Assembly: GCA_020850325.1 (NCBI GenBank)
Contig: JADZEW010000008.1
Coordinates: 186,001-250,000 of the forward strand
Direction of reading: 5' to 3'
Length of the DNA stretch: 64,000 nt
Origin: Methanoregulaceae archaeon
Lineage (GTDB): Bacteria > Armatimonadota > Fimbriimonadia > Fimbriimonadales > Fimbriimonadaceae
Below the pieces are notes generated by a model, which was not told the DNA's origin, made no database searches, and was given only the letters and a program-made list of their open reading frames with translations. How positions within the stretch are numbered: position 1 is the stretch's first letter; every line of letters begins with the position of its first letter. Of the stretch, positions 8,022-16,784 are shown piece after piece. A program made the translations under genes and the position numbers.

Positions 8022-9249
8022 GGTCGAACGGTCCGAAAGCGGTCGTGCTGATCTTCTCCTCGGCAAGGATGTCGGCCGCCATGTCGCGCACCTGCTTCTC
8101 GGTGACCGCGTTCAGCTTCTGCAAAGTCTCTTCGACCGTGATCTCACGTCCGAAGATCAACTCGTTGCGGGCCATGCGGTTCATTCGGGCGCTCATGCCT
8201 TCGAGGGCGAGGACAATATGCCCGCTCAGGTTCTTCTTGTTCCGCTCCAGTTCGCCGTCTTCGAGCCCGGTGTGGATGAGCTTGTCGATCTCCGTACGCA
8301 CCAGTTCCTGAACCTGGGGCCAGGTCTTCAAGCTCGTGCCGCCATAGATGGTGAACGCCCCGCCGGCCGAGTAGTTCATGCCGTAGCTGCCCACCGAATA
8401 CGCAAGGCCCCGCTTCTCCCGGATCTCTTGGAACAAGCGGCTGCTCATACCGCCGCCGAGGATCGAGTCCATCAGGCGCAAGGTGTAGATCGCGTCGTCG
8501 TAGATTGAACACGCATCGGTCCCGATGCAAAAGTGAACCTGCTCAACTTCTTTGGCGATCTCCTGACGGCCGGGCTTGCCGACGGGAGTGCTCAATGGCG
8601 TTTCTTCGCTGCCCGCCTGGATACCGCCGAGATAGTGCTCGGCCCAACCGCGGACGTGGTCGATGTCGACTCGCCCGGCAACTGAGAGCAGCACATTGCT
8701 CCCCCGGTAGCGGCGGTCCATATACTTCGTCAGGTGATCGCGGCGAAATCCGGCGACCGACTCGCGGGTGCCGATGATCGGCTTGCCCAGCGGGTGCCCG
8801 GCCCAACGGGTTTCGAGGTGGACGTCGTGGACGTGCGATTCCGGCTCATCTTCGCTCCGGCTGATCTCTTCGAGGACTACGCCCTCTTCCCGCTCGAGTT
8901 CCTCAGGGTCGATCAGCGAGTGGAGCATCATGTCGCTCAGCACGTCGATGCCGTTCTCCACATCGTCAGCCAGGGTGCGGCAGTAATAGCATGTGGCTTC
9001 TTTGTCGGTAAAGGCGTTCAGCGCGCCGCCTCGACCTTCGATGGCCTCGGCGATCTCCTTTGCCGTCCTCCGCTCGGTGCCTTTGAAGAGCATGTGCTCG
9101 ATCAGGTGGGTGATCCCGGCCTCGTCGTCGTGCTCGTGGCGGCTGCCGGTTTGGCACCAAAGACCGATTGCCGCGGACTGAACGTAGTCGACGGGCTCGA
9201 CCAAGACACGGACACCGTTGGCCAGCGTGAACTTCTGGATGGAGGACAT
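8011..9249 (-). CDS. M16 family zinc peptidase (PqqL/YmxG-like)
   Basis: A 412-aa single-chain M16B-type peptidase. The inverted zinc motif HxxEH is at residues 48-52 (ITHLIEHMLFKGT), and a second Glu ligand is expected near ENGIDVLSDMM. The C-terminal half carries the inactive M16 domain with GGGMSSRLFQEIREKRGLAYSVGSY, the family's R/Y signature. No signal peptide is seen, so it is probably cytosolic and degrades short peptides. The start at 9249 is preferred over an upstream ATG at 9270, because CATAAT sits seven bases before it and LANGVRVLVEP then begins at the family position. It is co-directional with the kinase, whose start it overlaps. Confidence 0.93.
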   Translation of the reverse strand: MSSIQKFTLANGVRVLVEPVDYVQSAAIGLWCQTGSRHEHDDEAGITHLIEHMLFKGTERRTAKEIAEAIEGRGGALNAFTDKEATCYYCRTLADDVENGIDVLSDMMLHSLIDPEELEREEGVVLEEISRSEDEPESHVHDVHLETRWAGHPLGKPIIGTRESVAGFRRDHLTKYMDRRYRGSNVLLSVAGRVDIDHVRGWAEHYLGGIQAGSEETPLSTPVGKPGRQEIAKEVEQVHFCIGTDACSIYDDAIYTLRLMDSILGGGMSSRLFQEIREKRGLAYSVGSYGMNYSAGGAFTIYGGTSLKTWPQVQELVRTEIDKLIHTGLEDGELERNKKNLSGHIVLALEGMSARMNRMARNELIFGREITVEETLQKLNAVTEKQVRDMAADILAEEKISTTAFGPFDHAA

Positions 9250-9256
9250 TAGGGAG

Positions 9257-9262
9257 ATTATG
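9257..9262 (-). promoter_or_regulatory. Putative -10 box (CATAAT), leaderless start of the M16 peptidase
   Basis: CATAAT on the minus strand ends seven bases before the ATG at 9249. It lies inside the reading frame if translation began at 9270, which argues for the downstream ATG. Confidence 0.45.
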
Positions 9263-9294
9263 GTGGTCACGGCTCAAATCCCGCCAACGTCCCC

Positions 9295-9300
9295 TATACT
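9295..9300 (+). promoter_or_regulatory. Putative -10 box (TATACT), leaderless start of the first secreted paralog
   Basis: TATACT ends six bases before the ATG at 9307, with no Shine-Dalgarno between. The predicted transcript starts at or beside the ATG. Confidence 0.5.
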
Positions 9301-9306
9301 GGGCTT

Positions 9307-11370
9307 ATGAGCCGCTTGCGCTTCGTCGCCGTCTTCCTGCTTGCCTGGGTTGCCTCTAGCGTTTCCTTAGGGCAGGGTCTGGTTTGGCAGAAGACGCTGC
9401 CTGGCCCTGTTCCGCGAATGGACGTCGCCAGTAATGGGGACATCTACGTATTCTCGCTTCCGCGAGACCGTTTAGGCAGGTTCCTGATCAACATGCGCCG
9501 ATACTCATCTGGCGGTCAACTGATCTCCGAAGCAGACATGCCTGTGTTAAATGTCTATCCCGTACATGCGAGTTTCATGGCGATTCGTGGAGCGACGATA
9601 CACTGCGCTCTGACTGGCGAAGAGTCAGGTGGTTCGTACAGGACATTGTATGCTCGTTACGACATCGCAAGCGCCGCTTGGACTGCCTTTGAGTGGATTG
9701 ACGATTTGAACTACCGCGAAACTAAAAGCGTCGCATTTGGCGATACTCACTTTGTAATCATGGGTAAGGCTAACGCTAACGGTACACTGTGTTTTTATCA
9801 GAAACTGAGGTTGTCCGACGGTGGGTTTGTGTCAGGAAACGTGTATGCGGGTTCCGCCGGGAGTGTTGTGCGAAACGGACCCGACTCTTTTGTCGCTTCT
9901 CGAACTGCGGTTGACGGTGTTAACAGCACATTGTATATCATGAGGATCGGCGCGGTTCTCTTCACCTCGAGTGTGGCGGTGCCTGGACCACTTAATGAGG
10001 TCCAATGCACCCTGAGCGAAGATCGCAGCACCGCGTATATCGCAGGCTGGAAGACTACCTTTGTAACTTACATGCGCTCGTTTAACATGAGCACGAGTTC
10101 TTTCGGAGCCGAAGTGTCGACGAACCTCGGAAGCTTGGTCAGGATACTCGATATTCAGCCCCTGGGCGAGTCGGACGCAGGCGTTGCTGTAGGTGTTATT
10201 GCGGGCACTATATTTTATCGGCTGACGCCGAACGGTTACTCTTCCCAACCAGTCAGTGCGATAAATCAAATCGGGGGAAGACTACGCCGTGAAGCGAGCG
10301 GGAATATGGTCATGGTTCTCGGGTCGATGGAGGCTAGTCAACGCTCCCTGCAGATTGTGCGGATGCATCGTACGACCGCTCAGATCATGAATAGCTACAC
10401 GCATGTGTTTTACTTCGGTGTACGAGATGTGTTCGATACAGTCGTGGATAGTACGGGCTCAGTGCGCACGCTATTTGGTCTTGGAGATGTCCAATATTAT
10501 GAATCCAATGTTGCCCAGTTCAACCTTGCGGCAGTATCGATTCAGGGTCCCTACACGATTGGAGGCCAGGTCGCGCAAGGAACAGTCACACTCGCCCAAG
10601 CGGCCCCTAGCGGCGGCGCTACGTTCTTGCTTTACTCCAACAACGCCGCGGCGACCGTGCCGGTTTCCATGACGATTCCTGCCGGACAGGTCAGCGCGAA
10701 CTTCAATATCACCACCACCCCGGTCGCCGCTAACGCCAAACCGACCATCAATGCCCGCTACGACGGGCTGAACCTGCAGACCAACTTCGACCTCGCGGCT
10801 CCGCTGATCCAGAGCGTGAGTGCGACGCCCCAGGTTCAATACGGCGGACTAACGAGCACCGGAAGCGTCACCCTAACCGGGCAGGCTCCCACGGGAGGCA
10901 AGGTTGTCACTTTGAGTAGCTCCAACACCGCACGTGTCACGGTTCCTGCAAGTGTCACCGTCCTCGCCGGACAGACGAGCCGGACCTTCACGATCACGAA
11001 CATCCCGACCCTCGTTAACGCCAGTTCCGTGATCTCCGCGACCACCGGAGCGGTTACCAAAACCGTGTTTGTGGCCGTCAATGCGCCCTTCCTGACGACC
11101 GCGTCGCTTGCCCAATCCACTCTTCAGGGTGGCCTTAGCACAACGATGACGCTCAACCTGAACGCGCCCGCTCCCGCCAGCTTCACCATCGCCCTGATCT
11201 CCGGAGCGTCGACGCTCGTCACTTTGCCGTCGAGCTTTGCCGTGCCTCAGAACACGACTACCGCCAACGTCCCAGTGCTCACGAGTGCGGTCACGTCTTC
11301 GATCCCGGTTACCCTCGTCGCGCACCGCGGCCCCCATGTCAAGGTCATGACCCTCACCTTGACGCCCTAA
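9307..11370 (+). CDS. Large secreted protein with C-terminal Ig-like repeats (paralog A)
   Basis: A 687-aa protein with a signal peptide (LRFVAVFLLAWVASSVSLG). Residues 20-400 form a beta-rich region with repeated short strands, probably a propeller. Residues 415-687 contain about three tandem beta-sandwich-like repeats of 80-90 residues, each ending in a TVTL or ITNIP strand pattern. It is a paralog of the next gene: the C-terminal 270 residues are roughly 80% identical by eye, with identical runs such as VAANAKPTINARYDGLNLQ, while the N-terminal regions are only about one-third identical. The 5' half is less GC-rich than its neighbours (48% in each of two 60-base blocks counted, at 9541 and 10441). 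Function is unknown; a surface or adhesive role is a guess. Confidence 0.8.
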   Translation: MSRLRFVAVFLLAWVASSVSLGQGLVWQKTLPGPVPRMDVASNGDIYVFSLPRDRLGRFLINMRRYSSGGQLISEADMPVLNVYPVHASFMAIRGATIHCALTGEESGGSYRTLYARYDIASAAWTAFEWIDDLNYRETKSVAFGDTHFVIMGKANANGTLCFYQKLRLSDGGFVSGNVYAGSAGSVVRNGPDSFVASRTAVDGVNSTLYIMRIGAVLFTSSVAVPGPLNEVQCTLSEDRSTAYIAGWKTTFVTYMRSFNMSTSSFGAEVSTNLGSLVRILDIQPLGESDAGVAVGVIAGTIFYRLTPNGYSSQPVSAINQIGGRLRREASGNMVMVLGSMEASQRSLQIVRMHRTTAQIMNSYTHVFYFGVRDVFDTVVDSTGSVRTLFGLGDVQYYESNVAQFNLAAVSIQGPYTIGGQVAQGTVTLAQAAPSGGATFLLYSNNAAATVPVSMTIPAGQVSANFNITTTPVAANAKPTINARYDGLNLQTNFDLAAPLIQSVSATPQVQYGGLTSTGSVTLTGQAPTGGKVVTLSSSNTARVTVPASVTVLAGQTSRTFTITNIPTLVNASSVISATTGAVTKTVFVAVNAPFLTTASLAQSTLQGGLSTTMTLNLNAPAPASFTIALISGASTLVTLPSSFAVPQNTTTANVPVLTSAVTSSIPVTLVAHRGPHVKVMTLTLTP

Positions 11371-11388
11371 AACACCGCGTGCTAGACT
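11359..11388 (+). promoter_or_regulatory. Putative promoter of the second secreted paralog
   Basis: TTGACG (11359-11364), an 18-base spacer and TAGACT (11383-11388) are followed by only five bases and the ATG at 11394. The -35 lies within the end of the preceding coding region, so the paralogs can be transcribed separately. Confidence 0.5.
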
Positions 11389-11393
11389 CTACG

Positions 11394-13469
11394 ATGGGTT
11401 CGCTTAGGCTCATCGTTCTTCTTGCATTGGCGGCTTTCGGAGCACTGGCGACGAGCCAGGGCTTGATGTGGCAGCAGCCCGTCTCTCCCTCGGTCGCCCG
11501 CGCGGTCGTCCACAGCAGCGGAGACATCTTCGTGTTCTCGATGCCGCACAGTCCATCTGGGCTCTTGACCGTCAGGATGCAGCGCTTCTCGTCGGCTGGC
11601 GTGCTGGTGTCCAACGTCGCGTACACCGCATCGGCCTCAGGCAACCCATCGAAGAGCTTCGTTGCCATCCGTGGGGACAAGATCTATTGCCTGATTTCGA
11701 TGTTCGACCCATCTTCCGGCGAGCGGACTCGGATGTACGTTTACGATATCCCTAGCCTAGACTGGGTGGGCGGCGGCCAGTGGCTCGAAGGCACGGGCAT
11801 CTTCATGGAGACAACGACCGCGGCGTTCGGGGATACCCACTACTTCATCATGGGCTTCCGAGAGTACTTCCCAACGGAGCAAGGTTTCTATCAAAAGCGC
11901 CGTCTCTCGGACAATGGGGTCGTTCTTCAGTCCAACTTCGCGGGCTATCCCGGCGAGGTCGAGCGGTCGGGCGACGACACCTTCATCGCCAATCGATCCA
12001 CCTCCGGGACGCCTGGCCAACTCATGGTGATGCGAATCGGAGCCCTCCTGGATACCAAGTCGGTCAACGCCTACGACCCCGGCGGCCTCTTCAACGGGGT
12101 TCTGAGTGCGGATGGCTCAACGTTCTATTCGCTTGCTAGGTCGAGCAGCACGTTTGTTTACGTGCGCCCGTTCAATGTTGCGGCCGGAACCTTTGGCTCG
12201 CCCACGGCTTACAACTTCGGTGGCGCTCCGACCGTGTTCGTGAAAGACCGACAGCCTCACGGATCGAGCGACGCAGGGTTCGTGATTGGAAGCACGGATA
12301 CCAACTGGTTTCTTAGAACCACGCCCACTTCCGTCACGGCCAATGTTCTTGATGTTCCCGGCGGAGGATTCGCTAGGCTTGGTCGAGATGCGAACGGCAA
12401 CTCGGTAGCCATGATGGGCTGGAATCTTAACGATCAGCGCTTCATCCGCTCGGTGCGGCTTTCTCGATCCACGGGGGCGCCGATGAACTCAACCTCCTTT
12501 GCGGTGCCGTTGAATGGCCGCCGTATCGCCGATGTGCTGGTCGATGCGACGGGGAGTCTGCGCTTCGTCTATGAGATCGCCCAGGACTCCTACTACAATG
12601 AAGCCTATCTTGCCCAAGTGAACCCGGCTCGGCTCAGCGTTGCGGGGCCATTTACGATCGGAGGCCAACCCGCGACGGGAACGGTGACGCTCGATCAGCC
12701 CGCTCCTGCGGGCGGAGCGACCTTCTTGCTTTACTCGAACAATGCGGCGGCCGTCGTGCCCGTGTCGATGACCGTCCCCGCGGGGCAGACGAGCGCGAAC
12801 TTCACAATCACCACTAGCACGGTCGCCGCAAACGCCAAGCCGACGATCAATGCGCGATACGACGGTCTGAATCTTCAGACGAACTTCGACCTTGCCGCAC
12901 CGCTAATCCAGAGCGTGAGCGCGACGCCTCAGGTTCAGTACGGCGGATTGACGAGCACGGGAACCGTTACGCTGACCGGGCCGGCCCCCACGGGAGGGAA
13001 GTCGGTCGCGCTGTCGAGTTCGAATACCTCCCGGGTGACCGTCCCCGCCAGCGTCAACGTCCCTGCCGGGCAGGCGAGCGCGAACTTCACGATCACGAAC
13101 ATCCCAACGCTGGCCAACGCCAGCTCTGTCATCTCGGCGACGACCGGCGCAGTGACCCGCACGGTGTTCGTGGCGGTGAATGCGCCGATCTTGCTCAACG
13201 CAAGTCTCGCTCAGACGACGCTCAAGGGCGGACTGAGCACGACGATGGCGCTGACGCTCAACGCCCCGGCACCGAGCGGTTACACCGTCGCACTGGTGGC
13301 GGGTGCGGCTTCGCTGGTTCAGCTTCCATCGAGTTTCGCCATCCCGCAAGGAGCGACCAGCGTGAACGTCCCCGTGAACTCCAGTGCCGTGACGAGCACC
13401 ATCGCCGTGACGCTGGTCGCCTACCGTGGCCCCTATGTGAGAGTGATGACCCTGACCTTGACCCCATAA
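11394..13469 (+). CDS. Large secreted protein with C-terminal Ig-like repeats (paralog B)
   Basis: A 691-aa protein with a signal peptide (LIVLLALAAFGALATSQG) and the same architecture as paralog A: a propeller-like N-terminal region with alternating strands (SGDIFVFSMP, AFGDTHYFIMG, FYQKRRLSD) and three Ig-like repeats ending in VMTLTLTP. The shared C-terminal region differs from A mainly at synonymous codon positions, so it is an old duplication held by selection on the protein and not a recent copy. No LPXTG, PEP-CTERM or Por-type sorting signal was recognised, although the identical last residues could be an export or anchoring signal. GC content is normal for the window, unlike paralog A. 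Confidence 0.8.
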   Translation: MGSLRLIVLLALAAFGALATSQGLMWQQPVSPSVARAVVHSSGDIFVFSMPHSPSGLLTVRMQRFSSAGVLVSNVAYTASASGNPSKSFVAIRGDKIYCLISMFDPSSGERTRMYVYDIPSLDWVGGGQWLEGTGIFMETTTAAFGDTHYFIMGFREYFPTEQGFYQKRRLSDNGVVLQSNFAGYPGEVERSGDDTFIANRSTSGTPGQLMVMRIGALLDTKSVNAYDPGGLFNGVLSADGSTFYSLARSSSTFVYVRPFNVAAGTFGSPTAYNFGGAPTVFVKDRQPHGSSDAGFVIGSTDTNWFLRTTPTSVTANVLDVPGGGFARLGRDANGNSVAMMGWNLNDQRFIRSVRLSRSTGAPMNSTSFAVPLNGRRIADVLVDATGSLRFVYEIAQDSYYNEAYLAQVNPARLSVAGPFTIGGQPATGTVTLDQPAPAGGATFLLYSNNAAAVVPVSMTVPAGQTSANFTITTSTVAANAKPTINARYDGLNLQTNFDLAAPLIQSVSATPQVQYGGLTSTGTVTLTGPAPTGGKSVALSSSNTSRVTVPASVNVPAGQASANFTITNIPTLANASSVISATTGAVTRTVFVAVNAPILLNASLAQTTLKGGLSTTMALTLNAPAPSGYTVALVAGAASLVQLPSSFAIPQGATSVNVPVNSSAVTSTIAVTLVAYRGPYVRVMTLTLTP

Positions 13470-13470
13470 T
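13465..13470 (+). promoter_or_regulatory. Putative -10 box (CATAAT), leaderless start of metH
   Basis: CATAAT ends six bases before the GTG at 13477 and overlaps the stop codon of paralog B. An AGAAGG run directly abuts the GTG and is too close to act as a Shine-Dalgarno. Confidence 0.4.
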
Positions 13471-13476
13471 AGAAGG

Positions 13477-15411
13477 GTGAGCAACTCGCTTCTTGAGGCC
13501 TTGGCCGAGCGCGTCCTCGTGTGGGATGGCGCGATGGGTACGCAGATTCAGGCCGCGAACCTGACCGACGATGCCTTCGTCATGCCTCGCTCGGGTTCTG
13601 CGGCAGTCGAAGCAGCTGCGGCGCGGCTGGGCACCACCCTGCTCGATGGCTGCAATGAGTTGCTCAATCTCACACGTCCCGAGACGATTCAAGCGATCCA
13701 CGAGCGGTATCTCGCTGCGGGAAGCGACCTCATCGAGACCAATACCTTTGGCGCGACCTCGATCGTGCTCGCCGAGTACGACATCCCCGAACTGGTCTAT
13801 GACATCAACCTCGCGGCCGCGCAGATCGCGCGGCGAGCGGCGGACGCCCATTCGGCGTCGAAACCTCGCTGGGTGGTGGGCGCACTCGGTCCCGGCACGA
13901 AGCTGATCACGCTGGGCAACACGACGTGGCAAGAGCTCGAAGACACCTACGCCCTCGGTTTTCGGGGACTCATCGAAGGTGGAGCTGATGCGCTGCTGCT
14001 GGAGACGCTCCAAGACCTGCTGATGGTTAAGGCGGGCATCGTCGCGGCGGAGCGGGCGATGGCCGAGACGGGCCGCAAGCTGCCCCTGTTCGTGCAGGTC
14101 ACCATGGAGCAGACGGGCACGATGCTTCTCGGCAGCGAGATGGGCGCCGCGCTGAACATGCTCGAGGCGTTCCCGTCGGTCGTCGCGGTGGGTTTGAACT
14201 GCGCGACCGGCCCGGTCGAGATGGCTCCCCACGTTCGGTTCCTCGGCCAGAACTCGACCCGCCCCATTACGGTTCAGCCGAACGCAGGTCTGCCGGTGAT
14301 GGAGAAGGGGCAGGCGGTGTACAAGCTTTCGCCCGACGATCTTGCGAAGCACCACGACCACTTCGTGCGCGACTTTGGGGTAGCAATGTGCGGCGGCTGC
14401 TGCGGTACGACTCCCGACCACATCCGCGCGGTTGCCGCAATGGTCGGAGGACGAGCCCACAACGACACCGCCCACTGGCGCAAGGTTCGCCACCTGTTCC
14501 CGGGGTTCGATTTCAACATGAGCACCGACGAGCAGGCGGCGGCGCTCTCGCTCGTGGGATGTTCTTCGCTTTACCAGTTCGTTCCGTATCGTCAGGATGT
14601 TAGCTATCTCATTGTTGGGGAGAAGACGAACGCCAACGGCAGCCGGGCGTTCCGCGAGATGTTGGCGGTGGAGAACTGGGAAGGGCTCACCGAACTCGCT
14701 CGTGAGCTCGAAGCCGAGGGGTCGCACGTGCTCGACGTATGTACGGCGTACGTGGGCCGCGATGAGCGGCGCGACATGGTCACGCTGCTCGCGTCGTACA
14801 ACCGGCAGATCACCGTGCCGATCATGATCGACTCGACCGAGACGCCGGTCATCGAAGCCGCGCTGCAGTGCCTCGCTGGCAAGCCGATCATCAACTCGAT
14901 CAACTACGAGGACGGCGGCGAACGGGTGGATCAGGTGCTGGCGCTGTGCCGCAAATACGGGGCCGGGGTCGTCGCGCTGACCATCGACGAAGACGGCATG
15001 GCCAAGACCGCCGAGAAGAAGATCGAGATCGCCGAGCGGCTCTTGGCGGCGACACGCGCCGCGGGCTTGCCGGATCACGACGTATTCATGGATACCCTCA
15101 CCTTCACGCTGGGATCGGGTGACGAGGAGTTCCGGCGGGCGGGGGTCGAGACGATCGACGCGCTCCGCGAACTGCACCGCCGACATCCCCGTGTGAACTC
15201 GATCCTCGGCGTTTCCAACATCAGCTTCGGCCTGAAGCCCGCGGCGCGGATCGCGCTGAACTCGGCGTTCCTTCACTACGCGCGGGAGGCGGGGCTAACG
15301 AGCGCAATCGTCCACTTCTCGAAGATCCAACCCGAGAACCAGATCGGGGAAGAGACGTGGCAGATCGCGAGTGACTTGGTGTACGACCGCCGCAAGTTTG
15401 CGATGGTGTAG
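13477..15411 (+). CDS. metH: Methionine synthase, homocysteine- and folate-binding halves only
   Basis: A 644-aa protein matching the first two modules of cobalamin-dependent methionine synthase. Residues 1-320 are the homocysteine S-methyltransferase barrel (VWDGAMGTQIQ; the zinc cysteines lie in GLNCATGP and MCGGCCGTTPDH). Residues 345-640 are the pterin-binding barrel (GEKTNANGSRAF, PIMIDSTE, INSINYEDG, LGVSNISFGL). Full MetH is about 1,200 aa and continues into the cobalamin-binding and reactivation domains; here the frame stops right after the pterin barrel, and no such domain follows in any nearby frame. The partner is probably encoded elsewhere. Translation from the GTG at 13477 gives the normal N terminus. 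Confidence 0.93.
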   Translation: MSNSLLEALAERVLVWDGAMGTQIQAANLTDDAFVMPRSGSAAVEAAAARLGTTLLDGCNELLNLTRPETIQAIHERYLAAGSDLIETNTFGATSIVLAEYDIPELVYDINLAAAQIARRAADAHSASKPRWVVGALGPGTKLITLGNTTWQELEDTYALGFRGLIEGGADALLLETLQDLLMVKAGIVAAERAMAETGRKLPLFVQVTMEQTGTMLLGSEMGAALNMLEAFPSVVAVGLNCATGPVEMAPHVRFLGQNSTRPITVQPNAGLPVMEKGQAVYKLSPDDLAKHHDHFVRDFGVAMCGGCCGTTPDHIRAVAAMVGGRAHNDTAHWRKVRHLFPGFDFNMSTDEQAAALSLVGCSSLYQFVPYRQDVSYLIVGEKTNANGSRAFREMLAVENWEGLTELARELEAEGSHVLDVCTAYVGRDERRDMVTLLASYNRQITVPIMIDSTETPVIEAALQCLAGKPIINSINYEDGGERVDQVLALCRKYGAGVVALTIDEDGMAKTAEKKIEIAERLLAATRAAGLPDHDVFMDTLTFTLGSGDEEFRRAGVETIDALRELHRRHPRVNSILGVSNISFGLKPAARIALNSAFLHYAREAGLTSAIVHFSKIQPENQIGEETWQIASDLVYDRRKFAMV

Positions 15412-15508
15412 GTCTTAAGCCGCCGGGCCAATCTGTACTTCCTAGCTCTGGTGTCCCCTCTGCCGCTAACCTGAGCCACCTAGGGAACGGACGGTGGAAT
15501 TCGTGTCT

Positions 15509-15871
15509 CTAGCCTTCAAAGAACTCGATACTGTTGCCGTCCGGATCGCAGACGACGATCTGCGTTCCTCCGGGCCCCTCCAGCGGGCCGTTCGCGATGC
15601 GTCCTCCGTGGATCGCAATGGCATCTGCCTGAGCCTCCCAGTCTTCAATCGGCAACACGATACGGTTGAATCCTCCCGGGGTCGGCACGGTGCCGTCGCT
15701 CCATCGCTTTGCGGCCGAAGTCGCAGGCCCGGACAGCCAAATCTGTAGGTCTCCCCGCTGCACGATAGCAAATGCGGGCCCCCAAGCCTCGATCAGTTCA
15801 AATCCTAGGGCGTGTTCGTAGAACGCGCGCGATCGAGAAAGGTCATTGACGAAGAGCCGCACGGTTGCCAT
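15509..15871 (-). CDS. VOC (glyoxalase/bleomycin-resistance fold) family protein
   Basis: A 120-aa VOC-superfamily protein with two beta-alpha-beta-beta-beta modules. It begins with the usual RLFVNDLSRSRAFYEHALGFEL and ends with IVVCDPDGNSIEFFEG, which supplies the typical C-terminal metal-ligand Glu. The first expected His or Gln ligand is replaced (MATVRLF), so metal binding is uncertain. Relatives include glyoxalases, dioxygenases and drug-binding proteins, and the substrate cannot be read from sequence. A CATAAT box five bases before the ATG suggests its own leaderless promoter, although it follows lepB by only 28 bases. Confidence 0.88.
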   Translation of the reverse strand: MATVRLFVNDLSRSRAFYEHALGFELIEAWGPAFAIVQRGDLQIWLSGPATSAAKRWSDGTVPTPGGFNRIVLPIEDWEAQADAIAIHGGRIANGPLEGPGGTQIVVCDPDGNSIEFFEG

Positions 15872-15876
15872 CGCCC

Positions 15877-15882
15877 ATTATG
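15877..15882 (-). promoter_or_regulatory. Putative -10 box (CATAAT), leaderless start of the VOC gene
   Basis: CATAAT on the minus strand ends five bases before the ATG at 15871. It would uncouple this gene from the lepB transcript. Confidence 0.4.
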
Positions 15883-15899
15883 TGCCCGTGGCCAATGAC

Positions 15900-16781
15900 C
15901 TAGCGCAGGCCGCGCCAGCGCCCGGCGGGGAACCAGATGACCTCGGCGCGGCCGATGATCTCATCCCGAGGCACTAGACCCCAACCGCGTCCATCGAAGG
16001 AGCCCGGTCGGTTGTCGCCCATCATCAGGTAGAAACCGGGCGGAATCGTCGCCGCTGGCAACTCACGGATCCGGTCCATCATCGAGGTGTCTTCCAAAAC
16101 GAACGGCTCGGCGACGCGCCCGGTCGGAAGATTGACCAGGTCGCCCTCGATCGCCAGGGGCCAGAGATTCTGTCCGCTGGGGTTGTTCTGGATCACGTTC
16201 TTGACATCGACGAGCTTGAAATCCCAGTCGGGCTTAGCCTTAAGGTACGGCTCGCTCATCTCCTGGCCATTTCGGTACAGGGTTCCGTTGCGGATTTCGA
16301 CAACATCACCCGGAACCCCGACGCATCGCTTGATGAAATCGATCTTGACCGTGCCGTCGGTGTCGATTTGCTCCGGCCGGCAGGCGTAGGTGGGGGGGCG
16401 GAACACCACGATGTCTCCGACCTTCGGATCGGAGTATCGGTAGATCATCTTGTTGGCGACGATGAAGTCGTTCACCAGCAGGGTGTCGATCATCGACTCG
16501 CTGGGGATGCGGAACGCCTGGACCCCGAACGGGCGAATGACCAAGAACACGAAGACGCCCGCGTAAACGATGGCGTCCATGAACTCATTGAACACCTTGG
16601 CGACCGCATAGAGTCCACTCCTGCGATGGGGCGCAACGTTGGCCAAGTAGGGAGCGATCGCAAGCCGAAGGACGGTGACGATCGCCACCAAAACCATGAC
16701 CTGACTCAGCGGAGTACGAGCGAGACGATCGATCGTCTCGGCGGTAGAACTGACCTCGTGCTGAGCCAGAAGGTCCAGCAC
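15900..16781 (-). CDS. lepB: Signal peptidase I
   Basis: A 293-aa S26 peptidase that removes signal peptides from exported proteins. Two hydrophobic segments (about residues 27-48 and 70-86) anchor it. The catalytic serine is S96 in IPSESM and the general-base lysine is K151 in DFIKRCVGVPGD; the downstream GDNRPGSFDGRGWG box is also present. A longer insert than in E. coli lies between the Lys box and the GDN box (residues 165-240). Translation starts at a GTG three bases after the rplS stop, so the two are co-transcribed, matching the common trmD-rplS-lepB arrangement. Confidence 0.95.
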   Translation of the reverse strand: MLDLLAQHEVSSTAETIDRLARTPLSQVMVLVAIVTVLRLAIAPYLANVAPHRRSGLYAVAKVFNEFMDAIVYAGVFVFLVIRPFGVQAFRIPSESMIDTLLVNDFIVANKMIYRYSDPKVGDIVVFRPPTYACRPEQIDTDGTVKIDFIKRCVGVPGDVVEIRNGTLYRNGQEMSEPYLKAKPDWDFKLVDVKNVIQNNPSGQNLWPLAIEGDLVNLPTGRVAEPFVLEDTSMMDRIRELPAATIPPGFYLMMGDNRPGSFDGRGWGLVPRDEIIGRAEVIWFPAGRWRGLR

Positions 16782-16784
16782 GTG

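Noticed and set aside
10553-13469. Repeated segments in the paralogs as a recent duplication or insertion sequence
   Set aside because: The two copies differ at many synonymous sites and lack terminal inverted repeats or transposase, so the duplication is old and genic.
13258-15276. A 672-codon open frame on the minus strand, opposite metH
   Set aside because: It is antisense to a clear methionine synthase, is very rich in Arg, His and Gly as expected of reversed GC-rich codons, and has no family motif.
15412-15508. Remnant of the MetH cobalamin domain after the stop codon
   Set aside because: No frame in the 97 bases resembles the B12-cap sequence, so a simple frameshift near the stop is not supported.
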